From contig NZ_LT984798.1 of NCBI RefSeq assembly GCF_900243745.1, positions 682,001 to 746,000 of the forward strand: a DNA stretch of 64,000 nt, read 5' to 3'. The position numbers and the translations under genes were made by a program. Positions 1 to 8,045 of the stretch are shown piece after piece. The DNA is from Desulfovibrio sp. G11. GTDB taxonomy: Bacteria; Desulfobacterota; Desulfovibrionia; Desulfovibrionales; Desulfovibrionaceae. Position 1 is the first letter of the stretch. Every line of letters begins with the position of its first letter. A model generated the notes under the pieces. It had not been told where the DNA came from and searched no databases. It saw nothing but the letters and a program-made list of their open reading frames with translations.

Positions 1-273
1 AAGCTGATCCGCATTGTCATGCCCCCCCTCACTGAAGAACGCCGCAAAGAACTGAGCAAGGTCGCGCGTAAATACAGTGAAGAAGGCAAGGTAGCCGTGC
101 GCAACGTGCGCCGCGACGCCAACGACAGCTTGAAAAAGCTGGAAAAAGAAAAGACCATTACCGAAGACGAACAAAAGCGCGCCACTGACGATGTGCAGAA
201 GCTTACCGACAAATATGTGGCCGAAGTGGACAAGCGTTGCGCTGCCAAGGAAAAGGAAATTATGGAAATATAG
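1..273 (+). CDS. frr: Ribosome recycling factor, C-terminal part
   Basis: C-terminal 90 residues of ribosome recycling factor, which with EF-G splits post-termination ribosomes in the cytoplasm. The frame is open from base 1 ([18 protein letters not shown], the conserved PPLTEERR segment) and ends at TAG 271-273, so the 5' half lies outside the window. The rest is the lysine/glutamate-rich long helix of domain I. uppS follows 145 bases downstream, the usual frr-uppS-cdsA order. The identification is by motif and context. Confidence 0.95.
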   Translation, partial: KLIRIVMPPLTEERRKELSKVARKYSEEGKVAVRNVRRDANDSLKKLEKEKTITEDEQKRATDDVQKLTDKYVAEVDKRCAAKEKEIMEI

Positions 274-274
274 C

Positions 275-341
275 CGTGGCGGCTCATCCGCCACGTGCCG
301 CCGCCCGCCGCGTTTCTGCTACAGCGGGGCGGGGGCGGCGC
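275..341 (+). other. GC-rich hairpins between frr and uppS
   Basis: Directly after the frr stop there is an 8-bp stem CGTGGCGG / CCGCCACG (275-282 and 288-295), then a second C-rich/G-rich pairing region to about 341. Neither is followed by a T-run, so these are more likely mRNA processing or stability structures than an efficient intrinsic terminator. frr and uppS could still be co-transcribed. Confidence 0.4.
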
Positions 342-418
342 GTTCTGGCAGCGGTGTGTTTTTTGCCTGAGAATCCGCGCCGCTGGCCCGGGCAGCATTT
401 TTATACAGGCTGAGCAGT

Positions 419-1261
419 ATGACCCCACACGACACTCTCCTGCCGGGGCAGAAGCCCTGCACACAGGCGGACGCCACAGCCGCCGGAGCAACCGCCGCAC
501 AACCCGCAGCTGACGATGGCCGGGAAAGCGGCCGCGCCGGTGACCTGCCGGTCACGCAGCTGCCTGTTCATCTGGCGATCATTATGGACGGTAACGGCCG
601 CTGGGCACAGGCCCGAAACCTGCCGCGCGAGGCAGGGCACAAGGCAGGGGCCGAGGCCGTGCGCGCCGTGGTTACAGAGTGCCGCAGGCTGGGCATACGC
701 CACCTGACGCTCTATACGTTCTCCAGTGAAAACTGGAACCGCCCCAAGGCGGAAATAAGCGCCCTGTTCTCACTATTGCTGGAATTTCTGCGCCGGGAAC
801 TGCCGCGCCTTGAAGAACAGGGCATCGCCCTCAGGGTGCTGGGTGATCTGGACGGCCTGCCGCTGGCACAGCGCACTGCCCTGCGCCACGCCATAAAACG
901 CACGGCCGACGGCCCGCATATGGTTTTGAACCTGGCACTCAATTATGGTTCGCGGGCAGAACTGGTGCGCGCCATGCGCTCTTTTCTGCATGACGGTGCA
1001 CGGCCCGAAGATATTACTGAAGAAAGCCTGGCACAGCGCCTTTATACCGCGGGACAGCCCGATCCGGACCTGCTCATCCGTACCAGCGGCGAGCAGCGCC
1101 TGAGCAACTACCTGCTGTACCAGTGCGCTTACAGTGAGTTGTACTTTACCCAGGTGGCCTGGCCAGATTTTGACGCCGCGCAACTGCGTCTGGCCCTGGA
1201 AGCTTACGCCGCGCGGTCGCGCCGCTTTGGCAAAACACAGGAGCAAATAGATGCCCATTGA
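419..1261 (+). CDS. uppS: Isoprenyl (undecaprenyl diphosphate) synthase
   Basis: Cis-prenyltransferase that extends farnesyl diphosphate with isopentenyl diphosphate to give the C55 lipid carrier for peptidoglycan and other surface polymers. The P-loop-like motif DGNGRW is at residues 57-62, followed by the HK(A)G region, and the C-terminal RTSGEQRLSNYLLYQ block is intact. At 280 aa it is longer than the usual 230-250 because of an Ala/Pro-rich N-terminal extension of about 50 residues; I see no in-frame ATG, GTG or TTG close to the conserved core that would shorten it. The last 11 bases overlap cdsA, which indicates translational coupling. Confidence 0.93.
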   Translation: MTPHDTLLPGQKPCTQADATAAGATAAQPAADDGRESGRAGDLPVTQLPVHLAIIMDGNGRWAQARNLPREAGHKAGAEAVRAVVTECRRLGIRHLTLYTFSSENWNRPKAEISALFSLLLEFLRRELPRLEEQGIALRVLGDLDGLPLAQRTALRHAIKRTADGPHMVLNLALNYGSRAELVRAMRSFLHDGARPEDITEESLAQRLYTAGQPDPDLLIRTSGEQRLSNYLLYQCAYSELYFTQVAWPDFDAAQLRLALEAYAARSRRFGKTQEQIDAH

Positions 1262-2069
1262 ACCCACCGCCAATCCCATCGACATCCGCCGCATCATAAC
1301 CGGCGTATTGCTGGCCGCAGTGCTGTTGCTGGTGCTCTGGCTGCGGGGCTGGCCCCTGCTGTTCGTCATTCTGCTGGTGTCGGCCCTGGGCCTGTGGGAA
1401 TTCTATTCTCTTTTCTGGGGTCCCAAGGGGCGCATCACCAGCCGTGTATGCGCCATCGGCCTGGGCTGGGGCATGCTTTGCCTCACCTGGATGAACCGCC
1501 CGCAGGACGCCCTGGTGTGCCTTGGCGCGGGCTTTGTCCTGTCGGCCATGAGCTTTCTCTTTCGCTGGGACGTTGTTGAAGAGGATAATGCCTTTGTGTC
1601 CAGCGGTATCTTCATGGCCGGGCTGGCCTATGTCCCCCTGCTGCTTCTGCCTGCCACCTATCTTTCCACCACCAAACTCATCTTCGTCATCGCTGCCGTG
1701 GCTATTTCCGACACTGCCGCCTATTTTGTGGGTACCCGCTTCGGGCATCACAAGCTCTGGCCCCGCGTCAGCCCCAAGAAAAGCTCCGAAGGCGCTGTAG
1801 GCAGCCTGGTGGCCTGCGTAATCTTTTGCGCCATTTACGGCGAGCTTTACGGCAAAACAGGCTGGCTGTCCTTTGCTCTTCTGGGTATTGCGGTCAACGC
1901 CTTTGCCCAGGTGGGCGATCTTTTTGAGTCGGCCCTCAAGCGTTCGGTCAATGTAAAAGATTCCGGGCACCTCCTGCCGGGACACGGCGGCGTGCTGGAC
2001 AGGGCAGACAGCCTGCTCTTTGCCATGCCTATGGTGGCAGTTGTGGACCAGTGGTTCTTTTTCTTTTAG
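1251..2069 (+). CDS. cdsA: Phosphatidate cytidylyltransferase
   Basis: Integral membrane enzyme making CDP-diacylglycerol from phosphatidic acid and CTP, the precursor used by the PssA and PgpA branches encoded later in this window. 272 aa with several hydrophobic helices. The C-terminal CDS signature is clear: ALKRSVNVKDSGHLLPGHGG followed by LDRADS, with the metal-binding Asp residues in place. The start overlaps the end of uppS. The TAG stop is the first three bases of a TAGAGCATG sequence that recurs at other gene ends here. Confidence 0.93.
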   Translation: MPIEPTANPIDIRRIITGVLLAAVLLLVLWLRGWPLLFVILLVSALGLWEFYSLFWGPKGRITSRVCAIGLGWGMLCLTWMNRPQDALVCLGAGFVLSAMSFLFRWDVVEEDNAFVSSGIFMAGLAYVPLLLLPATYLSTTKLIFVIAAVAISDTAAYFVGTRFGHHKLWPRVSPKKSSEGAVGSLVACVIFCAIYGELYGKTGWLSFALLGIAVNAFAQVGDLFESALKRSVNVKDSGHLLPGHGGVLDRADSLLFAMPMVAVVDQWFFFF

Positions 2070-2333
2070 AGCATGCCGGAAAGATACATTCGCAACATTT
2101 TTCCGGCGTTGACGCTAACGCTTGACCGCACACACAGCGCATGCGCCTTTGCGGCGGATGCCTGCCCGTGCATCCGTCAGGGCAATGACAAGCTGCGGTT
2201 GCACCGGGCAGCGCCGTCCAGGATTTTGCAACCACGGGCAACAGACGGAGCAGGGCAGATATTTTGCACGGCTGACGCCCGGTTCCGCGTGTTGTCATCT
2301 TTGTGGTTTCCGGCCGAAGGTGCGCCATTTCAG
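2070..2333. other. Gap after cdsA with no recognisable gene
   Basis: Short frames here have no family resemblance and no convincing ribosome binding site. The first bases continue the TAGAGC repeat that overlaps the cdsA stop. The gap runs up to the terminator at 2334-2364. Confidence 0.4.
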
Positions 2334-2364
2334 GCGGCCCCTGCCGGGGCCGCTTGATTTTTTT
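2334..2364 (+). terminator. Intrinsic terminator of frr/uppS/cdsA
   Basis: Perfect 8-bp stem GCGGCCCC (2334-2341) / GGGGCCGC (2346-2353) with loop TGCC, followed by TTGATTTTTTT. It separates uppS-cdsA from dxr-rseP-tsaB, so dxr must have its own promoter in 2365-2448, where I cannot assign convincing -35/-10 boxes. A second small hairpin, ATGGGCA/TGCCCAT, lies at about 2387-2407. Confidence 0.85.
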
Positions 2365-2448
2365 GCCAGCGTACCTATTTTTTCTTATGGGCAAGCCGCC
2401 TGCCCATAAAACAGCATTTCTACACGGCGGCACCCACAGGATGCAGAC

Positions 2449-3780
2449 ATGGCACATCTCTGGCCGGGTCAGGGCGGCCCTTCCATAGACTATATCTCCG
2501 GTCCGCCGGACGACGCGTGGCGCGATACATGGCCGCGCAGTCTGGTCATTCTCGGCTCCACGGGGTCCATTGGCTGCAGTGCCCTCGCTGTTGTTGAAAG
2601 CCACCCACAGGCCTTCCGCGTTGAGGGGCTGGCCTGCGCCCGCCAGGTGGAACTGCTGGCAAAACAGGCCAACCGCTGGCGCCCTTCGCACCTCGCAGTG
2701 CTTGATGAAGATGCCGCCGCCAGACTCAAGGCCCTGCTGCCTTCCGGCTATTCCCCCCGCATCCTGACCGGGCGTGAAGGCTATGCCGAACTTGCCGCCC
2801 TGCCCGAGGCCCGCACGGTGCTGTCGGCACAGGTGGGCGCCGCCGGACTTGCCGGAACCCTGGCCGCCGCCCTGGCGGGCAAGATCATCTGCCTTGCCAA
2901 CAAGGAATCCCTTGTGCTGGCAGGCGATCTGGTGCGCCGCATCTGCGCCCGCACGGGAGCCGTTGTACTACCTGTGGACTCAGAGCATAACGCCATATTT
3001 CAATGCCTCGCAGGGCGCGGGCAGGAAGTGCGCCGCCTCATTCTCACTGCCAGCGGCGGCCCTTTCCGTGGCCGGTCACTCGAAGACCTGCGCCACATCA
3101 CACCGGCCCAGGCCCTCAAGCATCCCAACTGGAGCATGGGCGCAAAAATAAGCATCGATTCGGCCACCCTCATGAACAAGGGGCTTGAGGTCATTGAGGC
3201 ATATCACCTCTATGGCGCGGCTCCCGAGCGCATAAAAGTGCTGGTGCACCCCCAGTCCGTCATCCATTCGCTGGTGGAACTGGAGGACGGAACCCAACTG
3301 GCACAGCTTGGCACAGCGGACATGCGCCTTGCCATCGCCAACTGCCTGCTGTGGCCGCGCTGTCTGCCTGTGGGCGTGCCGCCCCTTGACCTTACCGCCG
3401 CGGCCCTCACCTTTCACGAACCGGACAGCGGCGTTTTTCCCTGTCTTGAACTGGCCCACCGTTCTCTCGCCTTGCGTGGAGGGCGTTGTGTAGTCATGAA
3501 TGCGGCCAACGAGGCCGCCGTGGAACTTTTTCTTGAAGGCGGCTGCGCCTTTCTTGACATCCCCCGGCTGATAGAAGCGGCTCTGACGGCGCACAGCGCC
3601 ACAGAACCCGGCAATCAGTCTTTCTGCGCCCCGCTGCATCAGGATATGCCCCCGGCCCCGGCCGGTATGGCCGCCCTGCAAAGCGAGGCCCATACCCTGG
3701 CGGAGCGCATCACGCAGCTTGACAGCCAGAGCCGCGAGCTGGTGCGCAAGCTGGCCCGCGACGGAGAATCCGCATGCTGA
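2449..3780 (+). CDS. dxr: 1-deoxy-D-xylulose 5-phosphate reductoisomerase
   Basis: Second enzyme of the MEP isoprenoid pathway: NADPH-dependent rearrangement and reduction of DXP to 2-C-methylerythritol 4-phosphate. The NADPH motif GSTGSIG is at about residues 36-42. Also visible are NKESLV, the metal/substrate block VDSEHNAIFQCL, SGGPF, HPNWSMGAKISIDSATLMNK and VHPQSVIHSLVE. At 443 aa it exceeds the usual ~400, with a 30-residue N-terminal lead and a helical C-terminal tail. The ATG at 2449 has only a weak upstream AGGA. The stop overlaps the rseP start by 7 bases. Its product feeds UppS encoded just upstream. Confidence 0.95.
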   Translation: MAHLWPGQGGPSIDYISGPPDDAWRDTWPRSLVILGSTGSIGCSALAVVESHPQAFRVEGLACARQVELLAKQANRWRPSHLAVLDEDAAARLKALLPSGYSPRILTGREGYAELAALPEARTVLSAQVGAAGLAGTLAAALAGKIICLANKESLVLAGDLVRRICARTGAVVLPVDSEHNAIFQCLAGRGQEVRRLILTASGGPFRGRSLEDLRHITPAQALKHPNWSMGAKISIDSATLMNKGLEVIEAYHLYGAAPERIKVLVHPQSVIHSLVELEDGTQLAQLGTADMRLAIANCLLWPRCLPVGVPPLDLTAAALTFHEPDSGVFPCLELAHRSLALRGGRCVVMNAANEAAVELFLEGGCAFLDIPRLIEAALTAHSATEPGNQSFCAPLHQDMPPAPAGMAALQSEAHTLAERITQLDSQSRELVRKLARDGESAC

Positions 3781-4964
3781 CGACCATTATAGCAGTCACC
3801 CTTGTTCTTGGCGGCCTCATCTTTTTTCACGAGCTGGGGCATTTTGCCGTGGCCCGTGGATTCGGCATGGGTGTTTCCACTTTTTCCCTTGGTTTCGGAC
3901 CCAAAATTCTCAAACGCAAATGGGGCAAAACAGAGTATGCCCTGTCCCTGATTCCCCTGGGCGGCTACGTGGCCCTGGTGGGCGAACAGGACGACAGCGA
4001 ACTGCCCGAGGGCTTTACCCGTGAAGAAAGTTTTTCTCTGCGCCCCGCGTGGCAACGCCTGCTGGTGGTGGCTGCCGGCCCTGTAGCCAACATGCTGCTG
4101 GCCTGGCTGCTGTGCTGGATACTGGCTTTCGGCTGGGGCACGCCCCAGTTGCTGCCCCAGGTGGGCGGCCTTGTGGAGGACGGCCCCGCCGCCAGAGCCG
4201 GCGTTGAGGCCGGCGACACCATCGTGAGCATCAATGGTCAGCCCATTGTGGATTGGGAAGACATGACCCGCGCCATTGCCGCCAGCGACGGGCAGGCCAT
4301 GCTCGTGAAACTCAAGCGGCCCCACAGGGCGGAAAGCGTCGCTCCCCAGGCGGATGAAGGCGCCACCGCGCAAGGCAGCCATGCCCAGACAGCGGCCAAC
4401 AGCGACGCCATCGCGCCCGCAAGCCTGCTGACGGTGGAAATCAGGCCTGAAATGGCCGTGCGCAAAACCATATTCGGTGAGGATGAAAAAGCCTGGCTTG
4501 TGGGGATACGCAATACCGGCGCTGTACGCCTTGTGGAGCACGGCTTCTGGGGCGCTGCTGTGGCCGGGGCAAGCCAGACTTCAAACATGCTTGCCCTGAC
4601 CTGGAAAAGTTTTGTAAAGCTGGTTGAACGGGTGGTTCCCCTTGATCAGGTGGGCGGTCCCATCATGATCATGCAGATGGTGGGCAAACAGGCCCATGAA
4701 GGCATGGCCGGGCTGCTGGCCCTGGCCGCGCTTATCAGCATCAACCTCGGGGTACTCAACCTCCTGCCCATTCCCGTGCTTGACGGCGGCCAGATCGTCT
4801 TTTGCCTGTGGGAAATGACCTTCCGCCGCCCGGTCAACGCCAGGGTGCAGGACTATGCCATGCGGGCCGGGCTGGCCCTCCTGGTCACACTCATGCTGCT
4901 GGCCACCTACAATGACATCTGGCGCATAGTAAAGGGGGCCGGCTGGTTCGGGAGCGGATCATGA
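3774..4964 (+). CDS. rseP: RIP zinc metalloprotease RseP
   Basis: Site-2 type intramembrane metalloprotease that cleaves anti-sigma factors and signal-peptide remnants within the inner membrane. The zinc motif HELGH is at residues 19-23 in the first membrane helix. A PDZ domain follows (about 125-215, AARAGVEAGDTIVSINGQPI), and the C-terminal NLLPIPVLDGG helix carries the third metal ligand. An Ala/Gln-rich stretch of about 40 residues interrupts the PDZ region (RAESVAPQADEGATAQGSHA and onward), which looks like a lineage-specific insertion. It overlaps dxr (7 bases) and tsaB (4 bases), so the three are almost certainly one operon. Confidence 0.93.
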   Translation: MLTTIIAVTLVLGGLIFFHELGHFAVARGFGMGVSTFSLGFGPKILKRKWGKTEYALSLIPLGGYVALVGEQDDSELPEGFTREESFSLRPAWQRLLVVAAGPVANMLLAWLLCWILAFGWGTPQLLPQVGGLVEDGPAARAGVEAGDTIVSINGQPIVDWEDMTRAIAASDGQAMLVKLKRPHRAESVAPQADEGATAQGSHAQTAANSDAIAPASLLTVEIRPEMAVRKTIFGEDEKAWLVGIRNTGAVRLVEHGFWGAAVAGASQTSNMLALTWKSFVKLVERVVPLDQVGGPIMIMQMVGKQAHEGMAGLLALAALISINLGVLNLLPIPVLDGGQIVFCLWEMTFRRPVNARVQDYAMRAGLALLVTLMLLATYNDIWRIVKGAGWFGSGS

Positions 4965-5842
4965 GCGCATATTCCACCGGGCTTGAGCTTATTCTCAATG
5001 CGGCCGAGGGCGTGTTGCAGATCATTGTCACGGATGACGAAAAACTGCTCTGCGCCCAGGAATGGCGCAGAGCTGACCGCGCCACGGAAATCCTGGCCCC
5101 GGCGCTGGAAAACATCTGCACCGCCCTGGGCATAAAACCCGCTGATTTCAGGCGGCTGGCCTGCGTACGCGGCCCGGGTTCCTTTACGGGCATACGGCTT
5201 GTACTGGCTACGGCGGCCGCCCTGCGCAGGGGCGGAAGGGCCGGGCTGGCCGGGCTGGATTATATGCAGGCCCTTGCCACCACGGCCGTACAGCGCCGCC
5301 AGCTTCTTTTCGGCGCGCCCGTGTGGGCGATTACCCATGCACGGCGCAACCTCGTGCATTGCCAGTTTTTTTTGTCCTACGGGCCGATGATTCCCGCGCA
5401 GCCGCTGGCTCCGGTAGACCTGTGCACGCCGTACGAAGCCCTTGCCCGCATTCTGGACAGCCGCACAGCCCCCCTGCCCCAGGGGGTTCCCGCAGGCAGC
5501 CGCATAGTGTGGGCCTGCGGCAGCGGGCTTGCCCGGAATGCCGCGGTATTCTCCTCGCTGGATCCCCTGCGCCCCTCCCCGGACGGCAGCCAGTACTGCG
5601 CCGACACCGAAAACGCGCCGGTCACGGCACTGGATGACCTGGTAAACCCCGACATCCAGTCCCTGTGCCTGCTTGCCCGGCACGGCGACTATGCCAATGC
5701 CGACCTGGAACCTTTCTATGTGCGCCCCTGCGATGCGGTTGAAAATCTGCCCCAGCTGGCTCCGCGCCAGGGGCTTACAAGCGAAACCGCCTCCGCTGCC
5801 CTGGAACTGCTGCTGCAACGGCCGCCCCGCAGTGACATATAG
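4961..5842 (+). CDS. tsaB: tRNA threonylcarbamoyladenosine biosynthesis protein TsaB
   Basis: Non-catalytic partner of TsaD in the complex that installs t6A37 on ANN-decoding tRNAs. The ASKHA-fold N-terminus contains the family signature RGPGSFTGIRLVLATA at about residues 70-85 and an adjacent AGLAGLDYMQALA segment. It is longer (293 aa) than the ~230-aa E. coli protein through a divergent C-terminal half. The ATGA overlap with the rseP stop indicates coupled translation. TsaB is assigned rather than TsaD because the metal-binding HxxxH of TsaD is absent. Confidence 0.85.
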   Translation: MSAYSTGLELILNAAEGVLQIIVTDDEKLLCAQEWRRADRATEILAPALENICTALGIKPADFRRLACVRGPGSFTGIRLVLATAAALRRGGRAGLAGLDYMQALATTAVQRRQLLFGAPVWAITHARRNLVHCQFFLSYGPMIPAQPLAPVDLCTPYEALARILDSRTAPLPQGVPAGSRIVWACGSGLARNAAVFSSLDPLRPSPDGSQYCADTENAPVTALDDLVNPDIQSLCLLARHGDYANADLEPFYVRPCDAVENLPQLAPRQGLTSETASAALELLLQRPPRSDI

Positions 5843-5854
5843 GACGATTTATCC

Positions 5855-5876
5855 TTTGAGAATGCATGTTCTCAAA
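5855..5876. repeat. Palindrome TTTGAGAA-N6-TTCTCAAA
   Basis: Perfect 8-bp arms around TGCATG, 12 bases after tsaB. Near-copies occur at 35470-35491 (CTTGAGAG-N6-TTCTCAAG) and 41487-41507 (TTTGAGAG-N5-TTCTCAAA), all intergenic. A half site is at about 14225. It may be an operator for a dimeric regulator or a short dispersed repeat; the sequence alone does not decide. Confidence 0.55.
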
Positions 5877-5901
5877 GCTGGCAACATGTACCCTACGGGT
5901 T

Positions 5902-6024
5902 TAGAGTAATTACGGCTTCAAATGATTGCTTAACGGTCGGCAAAGCCGTCCTACAAGCATCTGGCGACAAGAATTTGGAGACAAATCCTTGTCGAGTCTT
6001 CTTCCCGCGCGAATGTGCGTTCTC
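5902..6024. repeat. Dispersed structured element, copy A
   Basis: Shares a core of about 85 bases with 48413-48528. Identical blocks include TTCAAATGATTGCTTAACGG, CGGCAAAGCCG and CAAATCCTTGT. The core folds into two hairpins: CGGC-AAA-GCCG, and CGACAAG...CTTGTCG (about 5964-5993). In copy B the second stem is CTACAAG...CTTGTAG, a compensatory change. The outer stem seen in copy B is eroded here. It lies between tsaB and rlpA and has no coding potential. Confidence 0.6.
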
Positions 6025-6553
6025 CAGGTGAGTTATACATCCCGCCGGCGCCTAGCCACGCAAGTAAATTATACTTGCACTCCACAGCAGGCGTTCGTTC
6101 ACGCAGCCGCCAGAGCATCTTTAAAATGAAAATGCTCTGAAGCAGCTACCAGTTTACCGCGCTCTCACACACTTCGTTTGGGCCGCGCCCGCAGGCGGCT
6201 CCCCGCACACAGCCAGCTGCGCACCCTTTCACCACGCCGCTGGGCATTTTTCTGCATCCCCAATCCACATGCAGTTGCTACCCATATTCGCAGACAGCAG
6301 TGCAGCGCACAGCGCACACACACAACGATATCTGCCTGGAAGCTGCCCGAACAGTAGCGTCGGCCGGGTAGCTTTTTCTGTTGCCGCCCACATTTTCGGG
6401 CTGGATTCTTCTTTTCCGCTTGGCGCGCGGAGAGGTATTTTTGCTTCACCCTGCAAACATGCAAAACAATATACTATATTCTATTTACAGTACTCTAGCA
6501 TTTGTCTAGAAAAAATTTGCTGATAACAACTTGAATTACATATCTTTGTCAGT
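6025..6553. other. Non-coding stretch between tsaB and rlpA
   Basis: About 530 bases with no credible gene. It holds a palindromic repeat (AGAGCAT...ATGCTCT, 6114-6138) and otherwise mixed-composition sequence that becomes AT-rich toward the rlpA promoter at 6554. Confidence 0.5.
6114..6138. repeat. AGAGCAT palindromic repeat
   Basis: Arms AGAGCAT and ATGCTCT enclose an A/T-rich loop; the inner bases TTTAAAATGAAA extend the pairing partly. The ends match the terminal bases of the elements at 48413-48528 and 63850-63882, so this appears to be a short member of the same family. It is not flanked by TA here, unlike the copies that overlap stop codons. Confidence 0.5.
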
Positions 6554-6583
6554 TTGACACCGAAGTTTTTATTACGGTATATT
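6554..6583 (+). promoter_or_regulatory. Sigma-70-type promoter of rlpA
   Basis: Exact -35 TTGACA (6554-6559), 18-base spacer, -10 TATATT (6578-6583). Transcription would start near 6590, giving a 5' leader of about 145 bases before the ATG at 6736. Confidence 0.75.
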
Positions 6584-6609
6584 CCCCTATCAAGAAAAGG
6601 CATCCCCCA

Positions 6610-6716
6610 ACGAGACGGACCGGTCAGGAGCGCAAGGCGCTTCCACCGTCATTGGAGAGTCTCCGGGGTCAGGACCACGGGCGTGGTCCGCCCGGCATCC
6701 GCCGGACAGCCTCGAA
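6610..6716 (+). ncRNA. Structured 5' leader of rlpA, class unknown
   Basis: Between the promoter and rlpA the sequence can form at least four stems: GACGG/CCGTC enclosing GGAGCGC/GCGCTTCC; GGAG/CTCC; a perfect 7-bp hairpin GGACCAC-GGGC-GTGGTCC (about 6672-6689); and CCGGC/GCCGG. CGAG (about 6610) and CTCG (about 6713) could close the whole. The density of stems suggests a cis-regulatory RNA, but I do not recognise the conserved core of any known riboswitch. Confidence 0.4.
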
Positions 6717-6735
6717 CTGTAACCAAGGAATGATC

Positions 6736-7536
6736 ATGAAGTATTCACGCTGGCCTTCCATGCTGGCGGTCGCGGTCGCATGTATGCTATTGGCCGCCCC
6801 CATGAAAGCCGACGCGGCTTCTGCAAGCGCTCCTTCCGCTGAACTCTCTTCAAACGCATCCTCATCCGGCGCCTCCAAAGCTGTAAAAAAATCATCCCAA
6901 GCGCGCCCCGCCAAGTCTGAACAGAATAAAAAAGCTGTTAAAACCAGCCAGTCCGGCAAAGCGGCTAAAACTGCCAAAAGCGGCAAGGCAGCAAAGTCTT
7001 CTGCCAAAAGCAAAGCCGTATCCGAACAAAGCGTTGACAGCCGCGACATATGGCTCCAACGCGCCCAGCAAAGCGAAGTTTTCACCGGCAAAGCATCCTG
7101 GTACGGCCGCGACTTTCACGGCGGCGCCACAGCCAGCGGCCTTAACTACGACATGTACACCTTCACCGCTGCCCACCGTACTCTGCCCATGGGGACTGTC
7201 GTGCGTGTGACCGACCAGGAGAACGGCAAGAGCGTCATGGTTTGCGTGACAGACCGCGGCCCCTTTGTGCGCGGCCGCATCATTGACCTTTCTTTTGCCG
7301 CTGCCCAGCAGCTTGACCTTGGCACACGTGGCGTGGGCAAGGTGGAGCTTGAGGTGGTCAGCGACGAAAGCGGAACCCCCCTGCAGGCCGATCAGGCCTA
7401 CTATGTGCGTTACAATGCCGCCATGGGAGACGAACGCATCGGCCCCTTCCGTGCCTTTGCGGATGCCGCCGCCATGCATGAGGCCCTGCGCCAGGCCCAT
7501 CCCGAAGCAGAAGTTGTACTGGGGCACTCCCGCTAG
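6736..7536 (+). CDS. rlpA: RlpA-like septal/cell-wall protein
   Basis: Exported double-psi beta-barrel protein related to RlpA lytic transglycosylases, which act on denuded peptidoglycan during septation. 266 aa from the ATG at 6736, chosen because AAGGAA lies just upstream. A signal peptide (MKYSRWPSMLAVAVACMLLA) is followed by a Lys/Ala/Ser-rich linker (about residues 35-105). The RlpA core is GKASWYGRDFHG, TAAHRTLPMGT, VTDRGPFVRGR and IDLSFAAAQQL. The last ~45 residues (YYVRYNAAMGDERIGPF) could be a degenerate SPOR-like segment. No lipobox cysteine is evident, unlike classic RlpA. It has its own promoter and a structured leader. Confidence 0.85.
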   Translation: MKYSRWPSMLAVAVACMLLAAPMKADAASASAPSAELSSNASSSGASKAVKKSSQARPAKSEQNKKAVKTSQSGKAAKTAKSGKAAKSSAKSKAVSEQSVDSRDIWLQRAQQSEVFTGKASWYGRDFHGGATASGLNYDMYTFTAAHRTLPMGTVVRVTDQENGKSVMVCVTDRGPFVRGRIIDLSFAAAQQLDLGTRGVGKVELEVVSDESGTPLQADQAYYVRYNAAMGDERIGPFRAFADAAAMHEALRQAHPEAEVVLGHSR

Positions 7537-7924
7537 CAGCCTGTATCTGTAGCGCAGCACACGCAGCACCGATTTTTCGGCAATCTTTTCAGTCGCCCGG
7601 CGCGCCGCACCAAAGGCAAGCGCCTGCGGCACAGTTATGTACGGCCTCGCTACGGTCGTAATACTGCGACCACCCGGCCCGCGCAGAGCGGGTTCAGGCT
7701 GCAGGCATCACCCCCGGCCCCTGTATGACGCACAGGGCCGGGGGTTTGTTTTATGGACAAGAGAGTCCACAGGAGCACTGTAAAAACAGTTCCTGCCTGC
7801 CCACAGCAAAAAGGCCGATCCGGCTCGGGCCGACAGGCATTTTCCACCGCCGGAGCGGGGGCCTTGCCACCCCTGTGCTTATTCTGTATGAGCCTCTTGC
7901 ACCTCATGTTCAAAGAAGGATGTC
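7537..7924. other. Gap between rlpA and eamA
   Basis: No gene is supported in this stretch. It contains the intrinsic terminator at 7711-7752; the remainder shows nothing I can name. Confidence 0.5.
7711..7752 (+). terminator. Intrinsic terminator downstream of rlpA
   Basis: Stem CCCCCGGCCCCTGT (7711-7724) / ACAGGGCCGGGGG (7732-7744), followed by TTTGTTTT. It isolates rlpA from the EamA gene. Confidence 0.8.
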
Positions 7925-8045
7925 ATGGGCTTTTTTTACAGCATGCTCTCTTCGGCAGCCTTCGGGCTTATCCCCCTTTTCAGCCTGCCGCTCATGGCCA
8001 GAGGACTTTCTCCGGCTACCGTACTTTTTTACCGTTTTTTCATTG

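Noticed and set aside
6602-6735. c-di-AMP (ydaO) or c-di-GMP (GEMM) riboswitch ahead of rlpA
   Set aside because: The conserved core sequences of both classes are not present; kept only as an unclassified structured leader.
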